This document shows positions 19,495 through 33,326 of a stretch of DNA of 64,000 nt, piece after piece (position 1 is the first letter of the stretch; every line of letters starts with the position of its first letter). The notes beneath the pieces are model-generated. The model was not told where the DNA came from, ran no database searches, and saw only the letters and a list, made by a program, of their open reading frames with translations. The DNA lies in assembly GCA_022414725.1 (NCBI GenBank), contig CM039465.1:40891115-40955114 (forward strand), given 5' to 3'. The position numbers and the translations under genes were made by a program. The stretch is from Microglena sp. YARC (taxonomy: Eukaryota > Chlorophyta > Chlorophyceae > Chlamydomonadales > Chlamydomonadaceae).

Positions 19495-22400
19495 CTGCAG
19501 GACAAACAGGCGTACACAGTTTTAGATGATGACTGTACATGACTGTGCCTTGCAGTACACACAGAGTGAGATGATGACAGTACGCGACAGTACATGACTG
19601 TACCTCTTGATACACACAGTGTGAGATGACGACAGAATGTGAAAGAACATGACAACGACTAACAGAACGCACGGTGTGAGATAATGACAATATGTGGCAG
19701 TACATGACTGTACATCTTTGTACACACAGTGTGAGATGACAGTACGTGGCAGTACATGACTACGACAAGTAGTATGCACAGTGTGAGATGATGGCGGTAT
19801 ATGACAGATCATGCATGGGCATGCCAGTACACTAAGTGCAAGAGTAGGATATTGCAATGGCAGTACATGGTAGTACGCACAGTGTGAGATCATGGCATTG
19901 CATGGCAGTACATGGTAGTACACACAGTGTGAGATCATGGCATTGCATGGAAGTACATGGTAGTACGCACAGTGTGAGATCATGGCATTGCATGGCAGTA
20001 CATGGTAGTTCGCAGTGTGAGATCATGGCATTGCATGGCAGTGCATGGTAGTACGCACAGTGTGACATCATGGCATTGCATGGCAGTACATGGTAGTTCG
20101 CAGTGTGAGATCATGGCATTGCATGGCAGTACATGGTAGTACGCAGTGTGATATCATGGCTTTGCATGGCAGTACATGGTAGGACGCAGTGTGAGATCAT
20201 GGCATTGCATGGCAGTGCATGGTAGTACGCAGTGTGAGATCATGGCATTGCATGGCAGTACATGGTAGTACGCAGTGTGAGATCATGGCATTGCATGGCA
20301 GTACATGGTGCTCATTAAGGTATCTTCAGGTTACATCCCAGTCATCGAGGTTCCTCATTGGCAAATGGCGCATGAATGCCGAGGGCGCACTTGGAGTCCA
20401 GTAGGGCACAAGGAAACATGTAATCATCATCATTAGAAAATTAATGGACACATTAAAGCAGTTCACTACCAGGGTTCTACATTTTGTTAAATTGGTCATC
20501 GCTTGAAGCACACAAGCGTCAAATTGGTCGGTGCTTTGTAGTGCAAAAAGCGCAAAAACTGCACGCTGCGCCCATTGGGGGGTGAAAAAACTGCACGAAA
20601 TGCGCAGTGGGGCTCAAAAAGCCTGAGCGAAATCGCACTGCCGCGTGTGCTTTTGAGTACCCTGTTTCCTACTAGTCACATCCAATATTGATTCAATTAA
20701 ATTAAGCGAAGGCTCACCATGGTGGCTACAGGATCCTTCAATTGCATTAAGGTACCAACGTGCTACTAGCTGCTATTGATCAAAAATAATAAGCTCATCG
20801 GAGTGCATGTAATTTCATTTAGCGAGGGCTCACCATGGCGGCTACAGGATCCTTCAATTGCATTAAGGTACCAAAGCGCTCAAAGGCAGCAGCAATGTCA
20901 TCCAACAAATTAAAAGCAATCCACTACTGGGCACATACAATGTTGATCCGATTTAATTAAGCAAGGGCTCACCATGGTGGCTACAGGATCCTTCCATTGC
21001 ATTAAGGTACCAAAGCGCTCAAAGGCAGCAGCAATGTCATCCAACAAATTAAAAGCAATCCACTACTGGGCACATCCAATGTTGGTCCGATTTAATTAAG
21101 CGAGGGCTCACCATGGTGGCTACAGGATCCTTCCATTGCATTAAGGTACCAAAGCGCTCAAAGGCCGTTGCAATGTCATCCAGCAAGTTCTGGACAACAA
21201 GGGCCACTCTGATGACCTGTGGGTAAGGGTTGGATGGGATGGGATGGGATGGGATGGGTTGGGTTGGGTGGATGGGGTGGGATGGGTCGTGCTCAAAGGC
21301 CGTAGCGATGTCATCCAAAACGTTCTGGACAACTAGGGCCACTCTGATGACCTGTGGGTATGGGTTGAATGGATTGAATGGGATGGAATGGATTGGAATG
21401 GAATGGGTTGGGTTGGGAGGGGTTGGTTTGGGATGGGATGGGTCGTGCTCAAAGGCCGTAGCAATGTCATCCAAAACGTTCTGGACAACTAGGGCCACTC
21501 TGATGACCTGTGGGTATGGGTTGAATGGTATGGAATGGAATGGGTTGGGGTGGGTTGGGGTGGGATGGGTTGAGTGGGGTGGGATGGGACGGAATGGGTC
21601 GTGCTCAAAGGCCGTAGTGGTGTCATCCAGCAAGTTCTGGACAACAAGGGCCACTCTGATGAACTGTGGGTAAGGGTTGGATGGGATAGAATGGGTTGGG
21701 GTGGGATGGGATGGGGTGGGATGGGTCGTGCTCAAAGGCCGTAGTGGTGTCATCCAACAGGTTCTGGAGAACAAGGGCCACTCTGATGACCTCTGGGCAT
21801 GGGTTGGATGGGATGGGGTTTAGGGTTTAGGGTTTAGGAAAACCACTCTGATGACCTGTGGGCATGGGTTGGATGGGATGGGGTTTAGGAGGTTAGAGTT
21901 TAGGGTTTAGGAACACCACTCTGATGACCTGTGGGCATGGGCTGGATGGGATGGGGTTAAGGGGTTTAGTGTTTAAGGTTTAGGATCACCACTCTGATGA
22001 TCTGTGGGCATGGGTTGGATGGAATGGGGTTAAGGGGTTTAGGGTTTAAGGTTTAGGATCACCACTCTGATGATGGGCAAGGGATGGATGGGAACACTAG
22101 GGTCACACCGAGTTGCGAAAATTGCGATGCGTTGCACGAAAACAAAACAGTCCACCCACCCCATCATACTGCCTCTTCAGCTGGGAGGCTGGCAAGTGGT
22201 TCCTAGAGGGCGCATCCACGTCATCATCGCTGTCCTCGTCTGTCTTCTTTTTTTGTCCTGGTAATGACCCAGCCTGTGTACGGTTCCCATGAGCCACTGC
22301 GAGTACAGTTCACAGTACAGGTTTATGAAATATGTTTTTGTCCTGGCAGTGCACCAGCCTGCATATTTCCATGCGCAACTGCAAGTACAGTTCACAGTAC

Positions 22401-23067
22401 AGGTTTATGATGTCTGTTTTTGTCCTGGTAATGCACCAGCCTGCGTACGGTTTCCATGCGCAACTGCAAGGAGAGTTCAGATTACAGGTTTATGAACTAT
22501 TTGTTGTCCTGGTAATTCACCAGCTTGTGTACGGTTTCCATGAGCCACTGGAAGTACAGTTCAGAGTTCAGGTTTATGATGTCTGTTTTTGTCCTGGTAA
22601 TGCACCAGCCTGCGAACGTTTTCCATGCGCAAGTGCAAGGAGAGTTCAGAGTTCAGGTTTACAAAATATGTTTTTGTCCTGGTAATGCACCAGCCTGCGT
22701 ACAGTTTCCATGCGCAAGTGCAAGGAGAGTTCAGAGTTCAGGTTTATGATGTCTTTTGTGTCCCGGAAATTCACCAGCCTGCGTACGGTTCCCAGTAACC
22801 GCTGCAAGCAGAATTCAGAGTACAGGTCTATGAGGTGGCATGGGACTATACATTAATGTACGCTGTACAAGTTTCTTTAATCTCCCCCTCCCCCGTCCCA
22901 CGTCATCATCGCTGTCCATGTCTAGCGTCTTCTTTTGTTCGGGTTATTCACCAGCCTTCGCACACTTTCCAGGAATGGCTGCAAGCAGAGTTCAGAGTAC
23001 AGGTCTATGAGGTGGCATGCAACTGTTAATTCATGTAAATAAATAAACAAATACATAAGTAAATAGA

Positions 23068-23126
<59 letters not shown>

Positions 23127-23131
23127 ACAAA

Positions 23132-23166
<35 letters not shown>

Positions 23167-26100
23167 ATACGGGGGCCCATCAAAACGTATGGGGGGGGGG
23201 GGGGGGGGGGGGGGGGGCGCACGCTGCAAAATTGTCTCCAGATTGGTCGTAGGCCCCAAAACCGTTGAAGATGGGGGGAAAATGCCAGGGGGCTGAGCAA
23301 ATAAATAAATAAAGACATATGTATATATGTATATATGCATGGTATAATATATATGCACGGCATTCGGAATCTGCCTTTACACATGGCTGCTAAACAATGA
23401 AAAAAAAGGAGGAGCAGAGGGCAGCTAGACAGAATTGAGTGCCGACGCAGCTGTAGCTCCCCACAAACACTCTGACGTGTACATGTTTATAAATATTTTC
23501 CTTAATGTTGCCCTTCCCCTTTCCAACCAATTTCTCCATTTACCCTCCCCTTACTCCCTACACCTTTCCAACCCCCTTTCTCCATTTGCCCTCCTCTCAT
23601 CCCCTTCTCCTTGGCAATCCCCTTTCTCCATTTCCCCTCCCCTTACCCCTTCCCCTTTCCAACCCCCTTTCTCTATTTGCCCTTTGCTTACCCCCTTCTC
23701 CTTTCCAACCCCCTTTCTCCATTTGCCCTCCCCTCACCCCCTTCCCATTTCCAACCCCTTTCTTTATTTTCCCTCCCTTACCCCTTCCCCTTTCCAACCC
23801 CCTTTCTATATTTGCCCTCCTCTGATCCATTCCCCTTTTCAACCCCCATTCTCCATTTCCCCTCCCCTTAACCCCTTCACCCTTTCCAACCCCTTTTCTC
23901 CATCTGCCCTCCCCGTAATCCCTTCCCCTTTCCAACCTCCTATCTCTATTTGCCATGTCCTTAACCCCTTCCCTTTTCCAACCCCCTCTCTCCATTCGCC
24001 CTCCCTTTACCCCCTTCCCCTTTCCAACCTCCTATCTCCATTTGCCATCTCCTTAACCCCTTCCCTTTTCCAACCCCCTTCCTCCATTCGCCCTCCCTTT
24101 ACCCCCTTTCCCTTTCTCCATCTGCCCTCCCCGTAATCCCTTCCCCTTTCCAACCTTCTATCTCTATTTGCCCTCCCCTCACCCCCTTCCCTTTTCCAAC
24201 CCCCTTTCTCCATTCGCCCTCCCTTTACCCCCTTCCCCTTTCTCCATCTGCCCTCCCCGTAATCCCTTCCCCTTTCCAACCTCCTATCTCTATTTGCCCT
24301 CCCCTCACCCCCTTCCCTTTTCCAACCCCCTTTCTCCATTCGCCCTTCCTTTACCCCCTTCCCCTTTCTCCATCTGCCCTCCCCGTAATCCCTTCCCCTT
24401 TCCAACCTCCTATCTCTATTTGCCCTCCCCTTACCCCCTTCCCTTTTCCAACCCCCTTTCTCCATTTCGCCCTTCCTTTACCCCCTTCCCCTTTCTCCAT
24501 CTGCCCTCCCCGTAATCCCTTCCCCTTTCCAACCTCCTATCTCTATTTGCCCTCCCCTCACCCCCTTCCCTTTTCCAACCCCCTTTCTCCATTCGCCCTC
24601 CCTTTACCCCTTCCCCTTTCTCCATCTGCCCTCCCCGTAATCCCTTCCCCTTTCCAACCTCCTATCTCTATTTGCCCTCCCCTTACCCCCTTCCCTTTTC
24701 CGATCCCCTTTCTCCATTTGCCCTCCCTTTACCCCCTTCCCCTTTCTCCATTCGCCCTCCACTTATCCCCTTCCTCTTGGCAATCCCCTTTCTCCATTTG
24801 CCCTCCACTTACCCTCCTCCCCTTTTCAACCCCCTTTTTTCTATTTGCCCTCCCCTTACCCCCTTCCCCTTTCCAACCCCTTTTCTCAATTTGCCCTCTC
24901 CTTACCCTCCTCCCATTTTCAACCCCCTTTCTCTATTTGCCCTCCGCTTACCCCCTTACTCTTTCCAACCCCTTTTCTCTATCTGCTCTTCCCGTAATCC
25001 CTTCCCTCTTCCAACCTCATACCTCCATTTGCCATCTCCTTACCCTCTTCCCCTTTCCACCCCCCCTTCTCCATTTGCCTTCCCCTCACCCCCTTCCCCT
25101 TTCCAACCCCCTTTTTCCATTCGCCCTCCCTTTACCCCCTTCCCCTTTCCAACCCCCTTTTCCATTCTCCCTCCCCCTACCCCCTTCTCCTTTCCTACCC
25201 CCTTTCTCCATTTGCCCTCCCTTACCCCCTTACCCTTACCAACCCCCTTTCTCTATTTGCCCTCCCCTCACCCCCTTCCCATTTCCAACCCCCTTTCTTT
25301 AGTTGCCCTCCCCTTACCCCCTTCCCCTTTCCAACCCCCTTCCTATATTTGCCCTCCCCTTACCCCCTTCCCCTGTCCAACCACCTTTCTATATTTGCCC
25401 TCCTCTTATCCCTTCCCCTTTCCTACCCCCTTTCTCCATTTCCCCTCCCCTTACCCCCTTACCCTTACCAACCTCCTTTCTTTATTTGCCCTCCCCTTAC
25501 CCCCTTCCCTTTTCCAACCCCCTCTCTCCATTCGCCCTCCCTTACCCCCTTCCCCTGTCCAACCCCCTTTCTATATTTGCCCTCCTCTTATCCCTTCCCC
25601 TTTCTGACCCCCTTTCTCCATTTCCCCTCCCCTTAACCCCTTCACCCTTTCCAACCCCCTTTCTCCATCTGCTCTCCCCGTAATCCCTTCCCCTTTCCAA
25701 CCTCCTATCTCCATTTGCCATCTCCTTAACCCCTTCCCTTTTCCAACCCCCTTTCTCTATTTGCCCTCCCTTTACCCCCTTCCCCTTTCCAACCCCCTTT
25801 TCCATTTCCCTTCCCCTTAACCCTTTCCTTTCCCCTTCTAGTTCCCCTCTTTCCCCCATCCCTTTTCCCTTTCACCAGCCCCTTTTACTCTTCCGCTTTA
25901 TTTACCCTTTCCCACTCCCCCTTCCCTTTCCCCTTGCCTTTCCCTTTCCGCTTTCCCTTTCCCCCATTTCGCCTTGCCTTTCCCCCATTTCCCCTTGCCT
26001 TTCCCTTTCCCCCATTCCTCTTCCACTCCCTTTAACCTTCCCCCTAGCCTTTCGCCTTTCCTTTTTGCTTTCCCCTCTTGCCCTCTCCCTTTTACTTCCT

Positions 26101-26710
26101 TACGGGCGATAGTGTGGTGTGGAGGTAGCCGGTTTGATGGCTGGGTACGGTGGTGGAGGCGGGTAGCGGGTGGCGGGTCTGGTGATGGTGGTGGTGGGCA
26201 TGGTGGCTGCAGGTGGCGGGTGGCGGGCACGGTGATGGTGGTTGGTGGCGGGCGCAGTGGTGGTGGTGGTGATGGGTGGCAGGCGCGCTGGGGATGGTGG
26301 TGGTGGCGGGCACAGTGGTGGTGGTGGTGGCGGGTGGCGAGCGCGCTGGGGATGGTGGTGGTGACGGACACAGTGGTGGTGGTGGTGGCGGGTGACGAGC
26401 GCGCTGGCGATGGTGGTGGTGATGGGCATGGATAGCAGGGAGGCACGTACCCAGCACTGCCCATACCAGCAAGAGAGACACGGCGGCGAAGGGACGAGGC
26501 AGAAGCCACCGGACAAAAGGATGGTGGTATTTGAAGGAAGTGGGCATGTTGGCTAGGTATAGTAAAGACTTACCCAGCACCGTCCAGGCCAACATAAGAG
26601 ACACGGCGGCAGAGGGGACGAGGCAGAAGCCACCGAACACAAGGATGCAGAAGACGCTCCAGTAAGGGTTGTCCCAGCTCATGATAAACTGCAGAAGACA
26701 GGGGTGGTGT

Positions 26711-26745
<35 letters not shown>

Positions 26746-26793
26746 GTGGTTTTGTCCCAGCTCATGATAAACTGCAGAAGACAGGGGTGGTGT

Positions 26794-26846
<53 letters not shown>

Positions 26847-26885
26847 TCCCAGCTCATGATAAACTGCAGAAGACAGGGGTGGTGT

Positions 26886-26935
<50 letters not shown>

Positions 26936-26974
26936 TCCCAGCTCATGATAAACTGCAGAAGACAGGGGTGGTGT

Positions 26975-27021
<47 letters not shown>

Positions 27022-27069
27022 GTGGTTTTGTCCCAGCTCATGATAAACTGCAGAAGACAGGGGTGGTGT

Positions 27070-27104
<35 letters not shown>

Positions 27105-27152
27105 GTGGTTTTGTCCCAGCTCATGATAAACTGCAGAAGACAGGGGTGGTGT

Positions 27153-27205
<53 letters not shown>

Positions 27206-30200
27206 GTGGTTTTGTCCCAGCTCATGATAAACTGCAGAAGACAGGGGTGGTGTTGATGATGATGATGGTGATGGTGATGGTGATGATGAGCGGCAAAATG
27301 TATGGCTGGAGCCATATAACCAAGTTCAAGTAATTAAGCAAGAACGAGATGAAAACTAAACCAGCACCAGCATTGTTTGCTTGTTGAGTTGTTTGTTTGT
27401 CACGTATATAATTGGGGTAAAGCAGCTGAAAACAAAAGCTATGACCGAAAGCAAAAGTAGCTGAAAACAAAAAAAACATATGAAACAAAAAAGGTATGAT
27501 TGAAAGCATAAGTAGCTGAAAATAAAAAAGTAGCTGAAACAAAAAAGCTATGATTGAAAGCAAAAGTAGCTGAAAACAAAAAAGTAAACATATCTATTTG
27601 TTTGTCAGGTAGATGATTGTCTGTAGCTAATGTTTTCAATGTTGATGGTACTGCGATAGACGCCGAGCAGCCTTAGAGGCTGGAGCCATGTAACCAAGTT
27701 AAAGAATGACATAGGCAGTATGACAGGGTTTGATAATAAATCTTTGATATTAATTGTTTGTGGTACTGCGATAGACGGCGAGCAGCATTAAAGGCTGGAG
27801 CCATGTAACCAAGTTCAGGTATGATAGATACAGTATGACAGGTTTTGATAAAAATGCTTTGATTTGAATTGATTGTGGTACTGCGATAGACGCCGAGCAG
27901 CCTTAGAGGCTGGAGCCATGTAACCAAATTAAAGTTCCAAGCTCAAGTTCAATTTCAAATGGTCTGCATCTCGCCTGGAAGGTGTCACGCAGAGCACGGC
28001 TTCAAGTTCAAATGCAAATTCAAATGGTCTGCATCTCACCTGGAAGGTGTCACCCAGAGCACGGCTTCAAGTTCAAGTTCATTTTCTAATGGTCTGCATC
28101 TCGCCTGGAAGGTGTCACCCAGAGCACGGCTTCAAGTCAAAATTCAAATTCAAATGGTCTGTCTCTCACCTGGAATGTATCACCCAGAGCACGGCTTCAA
28201 GTTCAAATTCAAATTCAAATGGTCTGCCTCTCACCTGGAAGGTGTCACCCAGAGCACGGATACCTTAAATTCTCTACCACGCACGCTTCATTCAATCATG
28301 CTCAGCACAGGAAGTCAATAAAACGCCACCACCAGCGACAATCAATACATGTTGTTTTCACGAGCATATGTATTTGTTTGTCTATCAGCAGTCCAATTGC
28401 GGCTGTAACCAAGTTCAACTTCAAGTTCAAATTCAAGTGGTCTATGGCTCACCTGGAGAGCGTCGCCCAGTGCCAGGATACCTGATATACTCCTCCACAC
28501 ACGCTTCATGTAATCATGCTCAGCACCAGCAATCCAATATTCACCACCACCAGCAACAGTCAATACACCACCACCAAATATGTTGTTTAAACGGGCATAG
28601 GTATTTGTTTGTCTATCAGCTGTCCTATTGCAGCTGTCCTATTGCAGATGTAACCAAGTTCAAGTTCAAGTTCAAGTTCAAGTTAAAATTCAAATTCAAG
28701 TGGTCTGGGTCACCTGGAGAGCGTCGCCCAGAGCCAGGATACCAGAAATACTCCTCCACACACGCTTCATGTTGGCCATCAGCAAATCGAAGTCAAACTT
28801 CTCTCGAGAAGACTTGAGCATCAGCTTGACGCAGTAGGCTGGCACCGGCGGATTGCTGCGCTGCAGCCAGCGCTCTATCGCCTTCCTGTACTGCTTCTCG
28901 ATGTACGCGTCGTGCTCGTCCATGTTGAGGGTGTACCAAGCAGGGGGGTGCAGTGGACGCTTGTAAGTGAGGCCAAGCTCCCCCCAACTGAATAAAGATA
29001 AGTAGGTGGCATGTAGTATTAGTAAGACCGTAAATGGACTGTACAAGGAGCACTGGCAGTACAATACAAATTGGCCGGTATAAAATGATGAATTGCGCGA
29101 CAATCTCTCGTACATGTTGATACATGAGTACATATATTACATGAGGGTGTACTAAGCAGGAGGTCCACCCACCTACTTGTCCACCCTCCCACTCGTTCAC
29201 CCACCCTCCCACTCGTTCACCCACCCTCCCACTCGTCCACCCACCCACCCACCCACCCACCCAACCACTCGTTCACCCACCCACCCACTCGTCCAACCAC
29301 CTACCCATCCACCCTTTCACCCATCCACTCACCCACCCACCCACTCGTTCACCCACCCACCCACTCGTCCAACCACCTACCCATCCACCCTTTCTCCCAT
29401 CCACTCACCCACCCACCCACTCGTTCACCCACCCACCCACTCGTTCACCCACCCACCCACCCATCCACCCACCCACCCACTCGTTCACCCACTCTCCCAC
29501 TCGTCCACCCACCCACCCACTCGTTCACCCACCCACCCACTCGTCCACCCACCCACCCATTCGTCCACCAAAAACCCACTCGTCCACCCACCCACCCACT
29601 CACCCACCCACCCACTCGTTCACCTACCTTCACACCCACCCACTCGTTCACCCACCCTCCCACTCGTCCACTCACCCACCCACTCGTCCACCACCCACCC
29701 ACCTGCCCACCCATCCTTTCTCCCACCCTCTCACCCACCCACCCACCCACTCGTTCACCCACCCACTCACCCACCTACCCACCCATCCACCTGCAGATTC
29801 ACCCACTCACCCACCTTCCCACTCAACAAGGAAATGACAAATGACATACTTAGGGAACACTAAGGTGCATTGCAGTTTCAAGTGGACGACGTGCCCACCC
29901 ACTCGTTCACCCACCCACCCACGCGTTCACTCGTTCCCCCACCCACCTTCCCACTCAACAAAGAAATGACAAATGACCTACTCAGGGTACACTAAAGTGC
30001 ATTGCTATTTCAAGTGGACAACGTGCCCACCCACCTCCCGCCCACCCACCCACCCACCCGCTCAGCCACCTTCCCACTCAACAAAGACAATACAAATGAA
30101 CTACTCAGGGAACACTAAAGTGCATTGCAGTTCCAAGTGGACGACATGCGGTGTTGGGCCTCAGGGAGCGCCATTTACGAGAATTCTCTTAGAATTCTTA

Positions 30201-33200
30201 GACTTCTCCGAATTTCAGGCAAAATCTGAGGTTTAGGGTTTAGGGTTTAGGGTTTAGGGTTTACCACGCACTACGCCCTGTATAAAGGAACGCTTCCCTA
30301 ATAATCTGATAAATGACTTACTCAGGGTACACTAAAGTGCATTGCAGTTTCAAGTGGACGACGTGCGGTGTTGGGCTTGACGGAGCGTCCCGCGCTGCGA
30401 TCTTATCCATCTCGACATTGACGTCCCTCATGATAAGCCGGTTAGGCGGGATGGCACTAAGAGGGAACATGGCTCTGCTGAAAAGCTTTATTTCGGATGG
30501 CTGGAAGAAGGGTAGAGCACAGATGCGGTTCAGTTCACCAGTGCTGAAAAACAAATCGTAATTTTTGATTGAGGGATTAGCCTGTCAAAACTATTTGTTT
30601 GTTTGTTTGTTTGTTTGTCACTAACTACTTTTTCAGGTTTCACTTCAAACCTATTTCAGATGGCTGGAGGAGGGGCGATGCACAGAGGAGTGTGAGGTAA
30701 GGGGAGGGAAGGATTGTTTGGGTCAGGGAAGGACAGGAGTAGGCGGGGGTGCATTGAGAGGGAACATGGCTCTGCTGAAAAGCTTCATTTCAGACGGCTG
30801 GAAGAGGGGTTGAGCACAGGTGGGGTTCAGTTCAGGGTACTACTTCTTGCCAAATTGGTCAGCGCTTAAAGCGCACTAACGTCAAATTGGTCAGCGCTTT
30901 TTAGTGCAAAAAGCGCAAAAACTGCGTTCTGCGTCCACAGGGGGGTGAAAAAACTGTGCAAAACGCGCAGAGGGGCTCAAAAAGGCAGCGCGGCACCGCG
31001 CTGCCGCGCGCGCTTAGTAGCACCCTGGTTCATTTCATCAGTGCTTTTTCTTTTTAAGCCCTTCCTATACGGTTGGGCAAGTCCCTTTAGCCTATTTGGC
31101 CTACCCCTGGACCCCTGTAACATACATACATAAAGATGGGTGAGGGGTCACGGTCATCAGAACAAAGTAATCTTAACGCCTGGTGGGGCGTGGGATTGAG
31201 GGAGCCCTGTCTTACGTCGGTAGAGGATGGGCTGCTACTTTGCCTGGACAGTGCTACCATGGCGGTTGACAGCGACCACTAACACTAAGGCGCACCCGTA
31301 GGGGGACGAACCCCGCACCTTCAACCATTGAGCCAATCGTCGAAACGGGAGAGATTATCAGGACAGGAATGTTAAGTCAGGGATGTTGGGACAGTAGTTT
31401 GAGGTCAGTTTTTTCAGGTTTGTCAGGTATGTCAGGTTTGTCAGGGTGTGAGGTATGTGTGTGTGTGGTGGTGGTGATGGTGGTATGTGTGGGGGGGAAG
31501 GGTACAACACGGCCAGGAAAGGAATCAGGGATGTCGGGACAGAAGTTTAAGGTCAGGTTTGTCAAGGTGTGGGATGAGGAGTGGGTGTGTGGGGTGGGGT
31601 GGGGGTGGGGTGGGGTGGGGGAGAGCACTTATGGGTATGATGTCAAGGTTATCAGGACAGGGAATGTTGAGTCAGGGTTGTTGGGACAGTAGTTTGAGGT
31701 CGGGTTTGTCAGGGTGTGGGGTGCAGGTGTGGGGTGAGGTGTGTGTGGGGGTGTGTGGGGGTGGGGGGGGGGTGGGGGTGGGGAACAACATGGTCAGGAA
31801 AGGAATATTAAGTCAGGTTTCTTGGGACAGTGGTTTGAGGACAGGTTTGTCAGGGTGCGGGGCGCAGTTGTGTGTATGTGGGGGGGGGGGGGGAGGGAGG
31901 GGGGGGACAACATTGTCAGGAAAGGAATGTTAAGTCAGGGTTTGTTGGGACAGTAGTTTGAGGTCAGGTTTGTCAGGGTGCGGGGTGAGGTGTGTGTGTG
32001 TTGGTGTGTGTGTGTTGTGTGTGTTTGTGTGTGCGTGTGTGTGTGGGGGGGGGGGGAGGGGGGGGGGGGGGGGGGGTACAACACGGGTGGCTATCAAATA
32101 GGAAGGGCAGGATAATGTTCAGCTACTCACTGTGGAGTGAGGTGAGTGTGTGTGTCTTGGGTGGGTGTGTTTGTGTGTGTGTGCGTGTGTGGGGGGGGGG
32201 GGGGGGGGGGAGGGTGGTCGCACGGGCAGATGGAACTCTCAAGTTGGGACCGAATCGTTGTGTTGTGTTGTGTTGTTTGTGTTTGTGTTGTGTGGTGTGG
32301 TGTGGTGCAAAAGGGTGGCTACTAAGGAGAGAGGGCAGCATAACGGTGAGGTACTCACCGATGGGCGCGGAGATTTGTGGTAGAAGATGAATGATACCTA
32401 GTTCACTGAGGGCTCATACACTGGCAGACAGAACTCCCAAGTTGGGCTTGAATCGTTGGTTGGGTTGGGTTGGGTTGGGTTGGGTTGGTTTGGGTTGGGG
32501 GGTACAAAACGGTGACTACCAAGGAGAGAAGGCAGCAGAACGGCGAGCTACTCACCGATGGGTTCGGAGATTTGTGGTAGAAGATGAATGAGACATAGTT
32601 CACTGAGGGCTCATACACCGGCAGACGGAACTCCCAAGTTGGGACCGTCTCGTCCAGAGACCTGCAAGCAAGTTGAATTAGTGGTGAAGGGTTAGCACTT
32701 GCAGTGGTACTTGAAGTTGCAGCAGCAGCAGCTGTCTGTCTGTCTCTTGGTCTGTCTGTCGGTCGTCCAGAGACCTGCAATACAATTTATAGGGATTGGC
32801 ATATCATATGATTTTGGCCAAAGGTGAGTATGATATCATATGATATCATACAAAAATCATTTGATTTAATGTCATATGATATGATGCCCCAGGTCAAAAT
32901 AGTCAATATTACCTGGTCAGACCGCCGGCATCAGATGATATCATATGATATCATATGATGACATGATATCATATGATATCATATTGCCGATCCCTAAATA
33001 TGAGCAGTGGTGAAGGGTTAGCGGTTACAGCGTCAGTTGTCTGTCTGCCTATCTATTGCCGACAAACTTGCGAGCAAATATGAGCAGTGGTGAAGGGTTA
33101 GCAGTTGCAGTGGTAGTTGGAGTTGCAGCAGCAGTTGTCTGTCTCTCTGTCTGTTTGCCAGTCGTCCAGAAAGCTGCAAGTAAATATGAGTAGTGGTGAA

Positions 33201-33240
33201 GGATTAGCAGTAGCAGTGGTAGTTGGAGTTGCAGCAGCAG

Positions 33241-33326
<86 letters not shown>

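Noticed and set aside
19840..20312. Regularly spaced ~45-bp repeats that could suggest a CRISPR array
   Set aside because: Units are directly abutting with no unique spacers, and the context is a eukaryotic intron. It is a minisatellite.
23435..25860. Long Pro/Phe/Ser-rich plus-strand frames and basic Gly/Arg/Glu minus-strand frames
   Set aside because: The 48-bp unit is a multiple of three, so frames stay open by construction. There is no start or splice context.
30229..30262. Chromosome end, because of TTTAGGG repeats
   Set aside because: Only about five units, flanked on both sides by gene sequence. Interstitial.
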